Below, one piece after another: positions 1-6,575 of a stretch of DNA of 6,619 nucleotides. Numbering within the stretch: the first letter of the stretch is position 1; each line of letters begins with the position of its first letter. Source of the stretch: an uncultured Clostridia bacterium. Its GTDB lineage: Bacteria; Bacillota; Clostridia; Lachnospirales; CAMVHY01. The notes beneath the pieces are model-generated. The model made no database searches, had not been told where the DNA came from, and saw nothing but the letters and a program-made list of their open reading frames with translations. Both the position numbers and the translations under genes were made by a program. The stretch spans positions 1 through 6,619 of the forward strand of contig CAMVHY010000080.1 in NCBI GenBank assembly GCA_947167415.1. The letters run 5' to 3'.

Positions 1-58
1 TATCAAATAATGAGTTATACTTTGATTCTATTTCATTCAAACTCTTTATTCCATCCAT
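1..58 (-). CDS. Possible start of a minus-strand gene, cut by the window edge
   Basis: Read on the minus strand, an ATG at 58-56 opens a frame that stays open to the window edge and gives MDGIKSLNEIESKYNSLFD, a plausible charged N-terminus. This strand is purine-rich, as most genes of the window are on their coding strand, whereas the plus strand here is T-rich and reads as an improbable hydrophobic peptide ending in a TAG at 109. Against the call, there is no clear Shine-Dalgarno site upstream of the ATG, an in-frame TAA lies 16 bases above it (76-74), and only 19 codons are visible. If real, it is divergent from the 154-528 frame. No function can be assigned. Confidence 0.27.
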   Translation of the reverse strand, partial: MDGIKSLNEIESKYNSLFD

Positions 59-153
59 TACATATACTTTATTTTATAGTTTATTACTCTTTTTTATCTT
101 TCTTTGTATAGACACTATCTAGTGGGAGTCTGGGTAACTCTTTAAATAATACA

Positions 154-528
154 ATGGAACGACAAATGGCCCTTGGAAACATCTATTATGATAATTTTCC
201 GGATAATTTTCAGTATGAGGTTAATTTTCAGAATCAGTCCCTAAACAGAAATCACGGTATTGATACGGATTCGCAGTCATATTTTAACGATAGCGGCGTT
301 GATTTACCAACAGAGGAACAAATAAAAGAAGAAAACAAAGCAAATAAAAATCCAAATTTTGTCTCGGAAGCAGAACGTTCCAGAGGTAAAGGTTTTAATG
401 GTATTTTTTCTTTTTATAATGGTGATAGTCAGAAATCTGGTACTGATGGTCAGGAACAACTATTTTATAGGAATATCAACACGATTTATAATGATATCAA
501 TGATATCAACAATATCAACGGGATTTAG
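154..528 (+). CDS. Unrecognised 124-aa polar, low-complexity protein; possibly a 3' gene remnant
   Basis: I do not recognise this protein. It is hydrophilic and rich in Asn, Asp, Ser, Gly and Gln, with no signal peptide or membrane segment, and looks largely disordered. It ends in an Ile-Asn-Asp run (residues about 106-124) encoded by short tandem repeats. The start is uncertain: the ATG at 154 has no Shine-Dalgarno site within 15 bases (the nearest G-rich stretch, GGGAG, is about 25 bases upstream), and the same holds for the next ATG at 166. The frame stays open back to a TAG at 109-111, and the extra codons read like protein (SSGSLGNSLNNT) but contain no ATG, GTG or TTG start. This suggests the 3' part of a decayed longer gene, or a small gene with weak initiation. 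A strong terminator 33 bases past the stop shows that this strand is transcribed, or once was. It uses ATC and AAC codons more freely than mnmE and mnmG. Confidence 0.5.
   Translation: MERQMALGNIYYDNFPDNFQYEVNFQNQSLNRNHGIDTDSQSYFNDSGVDLPTEEQIKEENKANKNPNFVSEAERSRGKGFNGIFSFYNGDSQKSGTDGQEQLFYRNINTIYNDINDINNINGI
472..519 (+). repeat. Short tandem 9-bp repeat inside the 154-528 gene
   Basis: Three contiguous 9-bp units, GATATCAAT, GATATCAAC and AATATCAAC, fill 493-519, and a further unit AATATCAAC lies at 472-480. The period is three codons, so each unit encodes Asp/Asn-Ile-Asn in frame, and gain or loss of units would not shift the frame. This is a plausible replication-slippage site at the C-terminus of the polar protein. 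Confidence 0.75.
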
Positions 529-560
529 TTGATAATAAATAAAGTATTTTAAAGTAAAGA

Positions 561-589
561 AACACGGGTTTTTGAACTCGTGTTTTTTT
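561..589 (+). terminator. Rho-independent terminator between the left-flank gene and mnmE
   Basis: A stem ACACGGGTT (562-570) pairs with AACTCGTGT (575-583) over nine base pairs, one of them a G-T wobble, closed by the four-base loop TTTG. A T-run follows to 589, and A561 can extend the stem with T584. This is a textbook intrinsic terminator on the plus strand. It lies 33 bases after the stop at 528 and 40 bases before the mnmE start, so it separates the left flank from the mnmEG operon. Confidence 0.88.
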
Positions 590-598
590 ATGTAAAAT
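572..598 (+). promoter_or_regulatory. Weak candidate promoter of mnmE-mnmG
   Basis: Because the terminator ends at 589, mnmE needs a promoter in a very short space. The best -10 candidate is TAAAAT at 593-598. The best -35 candidate, TTGAAC at 572-577, lies inside the terminator loop and 3' arm, with a short 15-bp spacer. Transcription would begin near 605 and leave a leader of about 25 bases containing the GGAGG site. The match is modest in AT-rich DNA; read-through of the terminator is the alternative. Confidence 0.3.
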
Positions 599-629
599 AT
601 TGCATGATAAAAAAATTTTGGAGGAAAAA

Positions 630-1997
630 ATGATTGAGGATACAATTGCGGCAATTGCTACACCGATTGGAACAGGTGGAATTGGAATTATAAGAATCAG
701 TGGCACGGATGCTTTAAAGGTCTTGCAAAAAATTTTTAAGTCGCGCGAAAAAAATTTTGTTTCACATAAAATTTATTATGGATTTATTTTTGATGCAGAA
801 AAAAATAATTTATTGCTAGATGAAGTTTTGGTAATGATAATGTTGGCGCCAAGAACTTATACGCGAGCAGATGTTGTCGAAATAAATTGTCACGGCGGTT
901 TAGTTTGTGTAAATAAAATTTTAGATTTGGTTTTAAAAAATGGTGCACGATTGGCTGAGCCAGGCGAATTTACGAAGCGGGCTTATTTAAATGGAAGAAT
1001 AGATTTGTCGCAAGCGGAAGCCGTGATAGATATTATTAACGCGCAAAATGATTTTGCGAATGATATAGCTTTTAAGCAGTTGAAAGGAAAATTGTCGCAA
1101 GAAATAAATTTATGCATGATAAAAATTTTGGATGTTTTGGGGCAAATTGAGGCAGCAATAGATTATCCTGAGGAATATGAAATAAAAACGCAGGATATAT
1201 ATTTAAATATTTTAAAAGTCGCGGAGCAAATAAAAAAATTGCTTGATTCGTCAGATGTTGGTGAAATTATAAAAAACGGAATAAATATTGCGATTATTGG
1301 AAAGCCAAATGTAGGAAAGTCTTCGATTTTAAATGCGCTGTCAAAAAAAGATTCTGCGATTGTAACAGAAATTGCCGGGACAACACGAGATGTGATTCAT
1401 GAATTTATAAATATTGGTGGAGTTACAGCAAAAATTTTAGATACTGCGGGAATACATAAAACAGAGGATAAAATAGAAAATTTGGGAATACAAAAAGCTT
1501 TTGATTGTTTAAAAATGGCGGATTTGATTTTATTTGTTTTTGATTGGTCGCGAGAATTTGATGTTGATGATAAAAATTTGATTGATATATGTAAAAAAAA
1601 TGATAAAAAAATTTTGTTTGTGGCGAATAAATTTGATTTAGAGCAAAAATTATTTTTGGAAGAAAAAGATTTGAATGAGGAGTTAATAAAAATTTCGGCA
1701 CAAAAAAATCTTGGTATAGAAGATTTAGTAAATAAAATTAAAAGTTTGTTTTTAGAAAAAAATATTTTGGATAAAAATGATGAAGTTTATATTTGTAATA
1801 AGCGGCATGAAAGCGCGTTAAGAAAAGCGTATGAAAGTTTATTAAAAACTCTTGAGACGATAAAAAATAAAATGCCGTGTGACTTAATTTCGATTGATTT
1901 GCGCGATGCGTATGATTTTCTCGGGGAAATTACTGGCGAGTCGGTTAGTGATAAAATAATAGACGAGATATTTAGTAAATATTGTGTTGGAAAATAA
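630..1997 (+). CDS. mnmE: tRNA modification GTPase MnmE (TrmE)
   Basis: MnmE is a cytoplasmic, potassium-activated GTPase. With MnmG it installs the (carboxymethyl)aminomethyl group on carbon 5 of the wobble uridine (U34) of certain tRNAs, using a methylene-tetrahydrofolate carbon. At 455 aa it has the usual length. The N-terminal folate-binding domain carries TPIGTGGIGIIRISG (11-25). The G domain shows G1 GKPNVGKS (224-231) with the potassium-binding Asn227, GTTRD (250-254), G3 DTAG (271-274), G4 NKFD (333-336) and a Ser-Ala G5 (356-357). The C-terminal helical domain ends in CVGK with the catalytic Cys452. The ATG at 630 is chosen because GGAGG (620-624) lies five bases upstream and the protein then begins like its family; an in-frame TTG at 600 would add ten atypical residues. 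It is the first gene of a two-gene operon with mnmG. Nothing suggests decay. Confidence 0.98.
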   Translation: MIEDTIAAIATPIGTGGIGIIRISGTDALKVLQKIFKSREKNFVSHKIYYGFIFDAEKNNLLLDEVLVMIMLAPRTYTRADVVEINCHGGLVCVNKILDLVLKNGARLAEPGEFTKRAYLNGRIDLSQAEAVIDIINAQNDFANDIAFKQLKGKLSQEINLCMIKILDVLGQIEAAIDYPEEYEIKTQDIYLNILKVAEQIKKLLDSSDVGEIIKNGINIAIIGKPNVGKSSILNALSKKDSAIVTEIAGTTRDVIHEFINIGGVTAKILDTAGIHKTEDKIENLGIQKAFDCLKMADLILFVFDWSREFDVDDKNLIDICKKNDKKILFVANKFDLEQKLFLEEKDLNEELIKISAQKNLGIEDLVNKIKSLFLEKNILDKNDEVYICNKRHESALRKAYESLLKTLETIKNKMPCDLISIDLRDAYDFLGEITGESVSDKIIDEIFSKYCVGK

Positions 1998-2012
1998 AAA
2001 AGAGGTTAATTT

Positions 2013-3896
2013 ATGGAAAAAAATTATTATGCAGGAGATTTTGATGTTGTTGTAATTGGCGGAGGTCATGCAGGATGTGAAGCGGCGCTTGCATGTGCTC
2101 GAATGAATTTAAAAACGATTATGTTTGCAATAAATTTAGATTCGATTGCGATGATGCCATGCAATCCAAATATTGGTGGAACTTCGAAAGGACATTTGGT
2201 TCGTGAAATAGATGCGTTAGGTGGAGAAATGGCAAAAAATATTGACAAAACTTTTATTCAGTCAAGAATGTTAAATACGGGAAAAGGTCCGGCTGTTTAT
2301 TCTTTAAGAGCGCAGGCAGATAAATTTAAATATAGTCACGAAATGAAAAAAACGCTTGAGAATCAGGAAAATCTTTTGATTAGGCAAGGCGAAGCAGAAA
2401 AAATTTTGGTTGAAAATAAAAAAGTTTGTGGTGTTTTATTAAGTAGTGGAGCGATTTATAAATCGAAAGCTGTAATAATTTGTACGGGGACGTATTTAAA
2501 TGCAAGGTGTTTAACAGGAGAAAATATTGTTTATAGCGGGCCGAATGGATTTAAAGCGAGTAATAAATTAAGTGAGAGCTTAAAAAATTTAGGAATAAAA
2601 ATGTATAGATTTAAAACGGGGACGCCGGCAAGAATAAATAAAAAGACGATTGATTTTGAAAAAATGCAGGTGCAGTATGGGGATAAAAAAATTGTTCCGT
2701 TTTCTTTTGAGAATAAAAATTTAAATCGCGAGCAAATTTTATGTTATTTGACTTACACGAATCAGAGAACGCATGAAATTATTAAAAAAAATATTATGCG
2801 GTCGCCAATGTATTCGGGATTAATAGAAGGAACAGGAACCAGATATTGTCCTTCGATTGAAGATAAAGTTATAAGATTTGCAGATAAAATTAGTCATCAG
2901 GTTTTTATCGAGCCCGAAGGAGAAGATACGAATGAAATGTATGCTTCGGGATTATCGACGTCGTTGCCGGAAGATGTTCAAATTGAATTGTATAGAAGTG
3001 TCGCCGGATTAGAAAATTGTGAATTTACTAGGACGGGTTATGCTATTGAATATGATTGTATTGATGCAACGCAATTAAAATTATCGTTGGAGTTTAAAAA
3101 TATTTCAGGATTATTTAGTGCTGGGCAATTTAACGGAAGTTCAGGATATGAAGAAGCAGCAGCTCAAGGAATTATTGCTGGGATAAATGCTGTTATGTAT
3201 ATAAAAAATTATGAGCCGTTAATAATTAAAAGGTCTGAAGGATATATTGGCGTTTTAATTGATGATATGGTTACGAAAGGAAGCAAAGAGCCGTATAGAA
3301 TGATGACATCGCGCGCTGAATATAGATTAATTTTGCGGCAAGATAATGCTGACTTGAGATTGACGGAAATGGGATTTGAAGTTGGTTTGATAAAAAAAGA
3401 TAGATATGAAAAGTTTTTGATTAAAAAAAATGAAATTGAAAAAGAATTGGCGCGCGTAAAAAAAGTTTTTGTGAAAGCAGATGATAAAATAAATAAAATT
3501 TTGTTGGAGCATAAGAGTAATGTTTTATTAAATGGAGTTTATTTGGATGAATTAATTAAAAGGCCGGAGTTGGATTATTTTATTTTAAAAGAGATTGATT
3601 TGGATAGGAATAATTTTTTGAATGAAGAAGTTTGTGAGCAGGTTAATATTAAAATTAAATACGAAGGATATATAAAACGGCAAATGAATCAGATTGAAAA
3701 GTTTAAAAAGCTGGAAGAAAAAAAGTTGCCTAGGGAAATTGATTATAGATTAATAAAAGGATTGAGTCGTGAGGCAATAGATCATTTGGAAAAAATTAAG
3801 CCGGAAAATATAGGACAAGCATTAAGAATCGCCGGAGTTTCACATGCAGATATTTCTGTTTTGTTGATTTATTTAAAAGCGTATAAAAATAAATGA
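2013..3896 (+). CDS. mnmG: tRNA uridine-5-carboxymethylaminomethyl modification enzyme MnmG (GidA)
   Basis: MnmG is the FAD- and NADH-dependent partner of MnmE in the heterotetrameric complex that modifies tRNA U34. The 627-aa length is typical. The Rossmann FAD motif GGGHAG is at 16-21, the family motif PCNPNIGG at 49-56 contains conserved Cys50, and GKGPAV with SLRAQADK covers 90-104. RYCPSIEDK at 277-285 contains the second conserved cysteine, Cys279. The FAD-site motif [13 protein letters not shown] is at 374-386, and [13 protein letters not shown] at 427-439 is also characteristic. The helical C-terminal domain, which in studied homologues contacts MnmE, carries KYEGYI (549-554) and ends with the usual [12 protein letters not shown] (607-618). 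The start has AGAGG (2001-2005) seven bases upstream and lies 15 bases after the mnmE stop, which indicates co-transcription. A hairpin with a T-tract (3925-3956) follows. The usual Bacillota downstream gene, rsmG, is absent. Confidence 0.98.
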   Translation: MEKNYYAGDFDVVVIGGGHAGCEAALACARMNLKTIMFAINLDSIAMMPCNPNIGGTSKGHLVREIDALGGEMAKNIDKTFIQSRMLNTGKGPAVYSLRAQADKFKYSHEMKKTLENQENLLIRQGEAEKILVENKKVCGVLLSSGAIYKSKAVIICTGTYLNARCLTGENIVYSGPNGFKASNKLSESLKNLGIKMYRFKTGTPARINKKTIDFEKMQVQYGDKKIVPFSFENKNLNREQILCYLTYTNQRTHEIIKKNIMRSPMYSGLIEGTGTRYCPSIEDKVIRFADKISHQVFIEPEGEDTNEMYASGLSTSLPEDVQIELYRSVAGLENCEFTRTGYAIEYDCIDATQLKLSLEFKNISGLFSAGQFNGSSGYEEAAAQGIIAGINAVMYIKNYEPLIIKRSEGYIGVLIDDMVTKGSKEPYRMMTSRAEYRLILRQDNADLRLTEMGFEVGLIKKDRYEKFLIKKNEIEKELARVKKVFVKADDKINKILLEHKSNVLLNGVYLDELIKRPELDYFILKEIDLDRNNFLNEEVCEQVNIKIKYEGYIKRQMNQIEKFKKLEEKKLPREIDYRLIKGLSREAIDHLEKIKPENIGQALRIAGVSHADISVLLIYLKAYKNK

Positions 3897-3924
3897 TTTG
3901 ATAAGAGAAATAAAAAATAAAATG

Positions 3925-3956
3925 TCACGCATAGACTGTATGGGTGATTTTTTTTT
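3925..3956 (+). terminator. mnmEG terminator hairpin abutting the next start codon
   Basis: TCACGCATA (3925-3933) pairs with TATGGGTGA (3939-3947) with a single G-G mismatch around the loop GACTG, and nine T residues (3948-3956) follow, so this looks like an intrinsic terminator for mnmE-mnmG. It is unusual in that the T-tract is followed immediately by the ATG (3957) of a small gene, and the 3' arm contains GGGTGA (3942-3947). That is the only Shine-Dalgarno-like sequence for that gene, matching the GGTGA part of the anti-Shine-Dalgarno complement. The hairpin would therefore both stop transcription and mask the ribosome site. A related copy lies at 6570-6601. Confidence 0.7.
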
Positions 3957-3974
3957 ATGCGAAAATTTATTGTG
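3939..3974 (+). repeat. Direct repeat, copy 1 (hairpin arm, T-tract and first six codons)
   Basis: This 36-bp stretch recurs at 6585-6619, where it is cut by the window end. It comprises TATGGG, the rest of the hairpin 3' arm, the T-tract, the ATG and the first six codons of the small membrane-protein gene. The copies differ by two T-to-C changes (3945 and 3948) and one T in the tract; the last 25 bases are identical. Weaker similarity extends left through the hairpin loop and 5' arm. The two copies flank a unit of about 2.65 kb. Confidence 0.9.
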
Positions 3975-4160
3975 TTGATAGGTGAGATTTTTTTTATCGC
4001 GTGTTTGCAATCGGTGGCAGAAGTTTTTATGAATATGAATGAAAAATCTTATCAAGCGAAAATTTTAAATGTGGCGTGTTTCTGCGGCAGTTTATATTTG
4101 CTTTTAAAATATGTTTTTGATAATATTATCAAAGATTTAATTTCATATATTAATTTTTGA
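3957..4160 (+). CDS. Small two-helix membrane protein, possibly SpoIIIAC/AD-like
   Basis: This 67-aa protein has two hydrophobic segments, about residues 3-24 and 38-54, joined by a short polar loop (NMNEKSYQ, 26-33). The tail after the second segment is amphipathic, with Lys and Asp. Length, the two-helix layout with a charged central turn, and an alanine-lysine-isoleucine entry to helix 2 resemble one SpoIIIAC/AD unit (the engulfment-stage sporulation channel), but this comparison is from memory and weak. No sporulation gene is nearby. The ATG at 3957 is the first possible start after an in-frame TGA (3945-3947), and its only ribosome-site candidate, GGGTGA, lies in the 3' arm of the preceding terminator-like hairpin. 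No convincing promoter lies between mnmG and the ATG, so expression may depend on terminator read-through. A second copy of the first six codons, with the same leader, starts at 6602, which supports it being a real gene. Confidence 0.65.
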   Translation: MRKFIVLIGEIFFIACLQSVAEVFMNMNEKSYQAKILNVACFCGSLYLLLKYVFDNIIKDLISYINF

Positions 4161-4174
4161 TTGAGAAATTAAAT

Positions 4175-4203
4175 TTGCTTTTAAAATTTTTGTGTGTTAT
4201 AAT
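4175..4203 (+). promoter_or_regulatory. Extended -10 promoter of the 766-aa gene
   Basis: A perfect TATAAT at 4198-4203 is preceded by the extended element TG (4195-4196, with one base between), and a partial -35 box TTGCTT lies at 4175-4180 with the ideal 17-bp spacer. Transcription would start near 4210 and leave a leader of about 25 bases that carries the GGAGG at 4220-4224. This is the best promoter in the window, and it means the large gene does not rely on transcription from mnmEG or the small gene. Confidence 0.75.
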
Positions 4204-4235
4204 AAATGAAATTAATTTTGGAGGATGATTTTTAA

Positions 4236-6536
4236 ATGGCAGAAAAAAATAGTGCTGAAAATAAAATGTTGAAAGAAGAGAGGATGCAAGATTTGGTCGA
4301 TACTATAAATAGAAATATGAAATTTAAATTTAGCGGATACAAAGATGGTAGCAAGGATTTAATTTCTGAGGCTACACGTTTTATAGATTGGCCACATTAT
4401 AGTGTTTGTTTGTCTAGTTATAAAGATGACTTCGAAAACGAATTATGTTGTGTTCTTAAATATAAATTAGGAAAACTGAAAATAAAGGATTTCGAGGAAT
4501 TAAAAAGCTTAATGGCGAAAATACATGGTGAAAAATCGTACTATGATAGGATTAAACAAAAACGAGAACAAGTCGATCAGATGTTAAAAGAATTAACAAA
4601 AAAACTGAGAGATATTGGTGGAATATTGGATAATTTGCAACTGCGCCGTCAAGAATTATATGTATGGGATGTAGAATTAAAAAAACAAGAGATATTAGAC
4701 TTGGTAAAACAAAAAAGTAGTTACAGCTATTTAGAAAAAGAGTTAAGTAACATGATGGATAAAATTCTTAAATTCAGGCGTAATGTAATGGACGACTACA
4801 TGATAACTAGAATTTATACTCGTATGCTGTTCGGCTCAGGATATCAATCAAGAAAGAGCATGGAAGAATTAAAAAAGTTTGGGATAGTGGATGATACTCA
4901 TCCGTTGCCGGTGGATTATCCGCTAATTGAAAATGGAATAATAAATACTATGGATAAATTACTTGATATATTGTCACTGTTTTATAATAATAAGATATAT
5001 TTATGTTTGGGTTTTTACGAATTTAGAAAAGCCCTTATAGAACGTATAGTTGGTGAAGAAAAATTGATTGAGATAATTGAAAATGCAGAGGAAGAACAAT
5101 TGAAAAAGTTGGCGGATTTAGAAGCTAGTATGTCAAAAGATTACCGTGGATATGATTCGATGTTACAAGTTTTTTTAGCCTCAAGCCAAGATTCCGATAA
5201 AATTCAACGTGTTTTGAATTTTGTTTTAGAACATGAAAATTTAACAGCGGATGTGGCTGCGGATTTTAGGACAAATATGTCGAAAGAGTTTGATGTGAAA
5301 AAAAACTTTTATAATAACAATATACAGATTAGCGTTGATAGTTTTGAGCGTTTACTAAATGCTAAATATAAAAGCCAAAAAGAAAAAATTTTTTATTTGA
5401 CTGATGACAACTTAAACGAGTTGTTGGAACTATTGGAAGGCGGAGTTAAATGTTGTTCTGAAGATATAAATAAGAATAATAAAAAGGTTGATCTAAAAAA
5501 AATTTTTGATGGAGTACAGATTAAATTAGGTAGATATTTGCTTGATGAATACTATTTATCGAAATTTATTAATTTTGTTTTCGCAAATATTAATAAAATA
5601 GAGTTAGATGGTCGACTGATGAATTTTATTTGTTCCTCGTTTCTTACGTCTTATAATAGAAAAATCATAGAAAACAAAAGATTTGGTGTAGTAATCGGTG
5701 CTATTCTGAAAGAACAAAATTTCAAATATAAAGATGGCACAAATATGTTGCAGGGGTTTAAACAGCGTTGTACAGAATTTGGAATAAGTGCTTCTTGCGA
5801 CCAAGATAGTATTTTTCTTGTTGGGAAAAAATTGTATTTAGTAGATAAAGATGTTGGCATTAACCAATTCAATAACGTAGAAGAATTTTTTGAATATGTA
5901 TTTTCAAATGTCAACACACCAGAAGGTAAACGTTATTTTAATTTATTAATGCGACTCACAAATGATGAAAATAATATTTTTGTGGCTGAAGAAAAATTAT
6001 ATCTAGTAGATAAAGATGGTGGAATTCTGCGATTTGATAGCCTTGATAATTTTGTTGAGTATGTATATTTAAATATCAATACAAAAAAGGGTGAGCATTA
6101 TACCAACTATTTATCAAAATTTTTCGATTATAATTTTAATAGATATGCAAATAGTAAGTGGGACACACATATTGAGGCAAAAATTAATGATGATTGTTGT
6201 ATGGTTTCTAATATTGACATAGGTTCGATTAATTATTACAGCCTTGCCTTGATATCAAAAATTTTGGAAAGTCAAAATGCTGGCAAGTCATTATTAAATA
6301 AATTGGAAAATATGCCTTCAAAGTGGAATAGTTTTGATAGTTTTTGCTTTAAGGTTTATATGAACGTTATTTTCCCTCTGAAATGGTTTTTCCAAGGTCA
6401 ACCTACTCACCCTAAGATTATAAAAGACAATGAAATAACACAACCTAAAAAAATCAATGACAATGAAATTTCCTTAATGCCAGAATCGGAAATTAAAACA
6501 GGCCAAAATCAGTTGCAAGAGCAATCAGTTCATTAA
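4236..6536 (+). CDS. Large unrecognised protein (766 aa) with coiled coil and internal 49-aa tandem repeat
   Basis: I recognise no family, and no catalytic motif stands out. There is no signal peptide or clear membrane segment, so it is probably cytoplasmic unless exported by an unrecognised route. Residues about 98-180 are Lys/Glu/Leu-rich and heptad-like, probably coiled coil. The middle (190-510) is mixed helical. Residues 526-574 and 581-629 are two copies of a 49-aa unit sharing KLYLVDKD and about half their residues. The tail (720-766) is polar, with an imperfect 11-residue repeat at 726-747. The ATG at 4236 follows GGAGG (4220-4224) by 11 bases, a slightly long gap; an ATG at 4225 is out of frame. 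Its own extended -10 promoter lies upstream. The gene is flanked by direct repeats that include the start of the 67-aa gene, so it could be part of a repeated two-gene unit. The polar tail and repeats would fit a lineage-specific effector or scaffold, but that is speculation. Confidence 0.9.
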   Translation: MAEKNSAENKMLKEERMQDLVDTINRNMKFKFSGYKDGSKDLISEATRFIDWPHYSVCLSSYKDDFENELCCVLKYKLGKLKIKDFEELKSLMAKIHGEKSYYDRIKQKREQVDQMLKELTKKLRDIGGILDNLQLRRQELYVWDVELKKQEILDLVKQKSSYSYLEKELSNMMDKILKFRRNVMDDYMITRIYTRMLFGSGYQSRKSMEELKKFGIVDDTHPLPVDYPLIENGIINTMDKLLDILSLFYNNKIYLCLGFYEFRKALIERIVGEEKLIEIIENAEEEQLKKLADLEASMSKDYRGYDSMLQVFLASSQDSDKIQRVLNFVLEHENLTADVAADFRTNMSKEFDVKKNFYNNNIQISVDSFERLLNAKYKSQKEKIFYLTDDNLNELLELLEGGVKCCSEDINKNNKKVDLKKIFDGVQIKLGRYLLDEYYLSKFINFVFANINKIELDGRLMNFICSSFLTSYNRKIIENKRFGVVIGAILKEQNFKYKDGTNMLQGFKQRCTEFGISASCDQDSIFLVGKKLYLVDKDVGINQFNNVEEFFEYVFSNVNTPEGKRYFNLLMRLTNDENNIFVAEEKLYLVDKDGGILRFDSLDNFVEYVYLNINTKKGEHYTNYLSKFFDYNFNRYANSKWDTHIEAKINDDCCMVSNIDIGSINYYSLALISKILESQNAGKSLLNKLENMPSKWNSFDSFCFKVYMNVIFPLKWFFQGQPTHPKIIKDNEITQPKKINDNEISLMPESEIKTGQNQLQEQSVH
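5811..5957 (+). repeat. Internal repeat unit 1 of the 766-aa protein
   Basis: Encodes residues 526-574, beginning IFLVGKKLYLVDKDVGI and ending near LLMRL. It aligns without gaps to residues 581-629. The beta-like first half (KLYLVDKD, then GI and F) is followed by an amphipathic helix containing FxEYV, then an Asn-x-Asn-Thr turn and a Gly and Tyr. The core codons around LVDKD are nearly identical at DNA level, consistent with a fairly recent intragenic duplication. Confidence 0.85.
5976..6122 (+). repeat. Internal repeat unit 2 of the 766-aa protein
   Basis: Encodes residues 581-629, beginning IFVAEEKLYLVDKDGGI and ending near YLSKF. It is the partner of the 5811-5957 unit, with an offset of 55 residues and a six-residue linker (TNDENN). 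About half the residues are identical, mostly in the KLYLVDKD strand, the EYV helix and the Asn-Thr turn. The unit may be a small alpha/beta domain of a kind I cannot name. Confidence 0.85.
6411..6476 (+). repeat. Imperfect 33-bp repeat in the C-terminal tail of the 766-aa protein
   Basis: Residues 726-736 (PKIIKDNEITQ) and 737-747 (PKKINDNEISL) are adjacent copies of an 11-residue unit with the core DNEI preserved. They sit in the hydrophilic, probably disordered tail after the last hydrophobic stretch (VIFPLKWFF, 711-719). The DNA copies share GACAATGAAAT. Confidence 0.7.
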
Positions 6537-6542
6537 ATAAAA

Positions 6543-6575
6543 TACGGCATTAACAGTAAAAAACAAAAAGCCGTA
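6543..6575 (+). promoter_or_regulatory. Hairpin after the 766-aa gene that competes with the second terminator-like hairpin
   Basis: TACGGC (6543-6548) is perfectly complementary to GCCGTA (6570-6575), forming a six-base-pair stem with a 21-base A-rich loop. It lacks an adjacent T-tract and so is not itself a terminator. Its 3' arm is also the 5' arm of the next hairpin (6570-6594), so the two cannot form together. This is the geometry of an antiterminator/terminator pair. Chance cannot be excluded for six base pairs. Confidence 0.35.

Noticed and set aside
113..124. Palindrome CACTA-TC-TAGTG as an operator
   Set aside because: Five base pairs with no identifiable promoter next to it; too short to support in AT-rich DNA.
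600..629. In-frame TTG at 600 as the mnmE start, adding ten residues
   Set aside because: The ATG at 630 has GGAGG at ideal spacing and yields the family-typical N-terminus; the extension would cover the ribosome site itself.
1423..1701. Minus-strand open frame of about 92 codons within mnmE
   Set aside because: It is antisense to a conserved gene, and its Phe/Leu/Asn-rich composition is what AT-rich coding DNA gives in reverse. The other antisense frames within mnmG and the 766-aa gene fail for the same reason.
3898..3923. Promoter for the 67-aa gene from TTGATA (3898-3903) and TAAAAT (3918-3923)
   Set aside because: The 14-bp spacer is too short, and transcription would start inside the hairpin. 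The boxes are unremarkable in this base composition.
4150..4172. Inverted repeat TTAATTT / AAATTAA as a terminator of the 67-aa gene
   Set aside because: The stem is pure A-T, overlaps the stop codon and has no T-tract directly after it.
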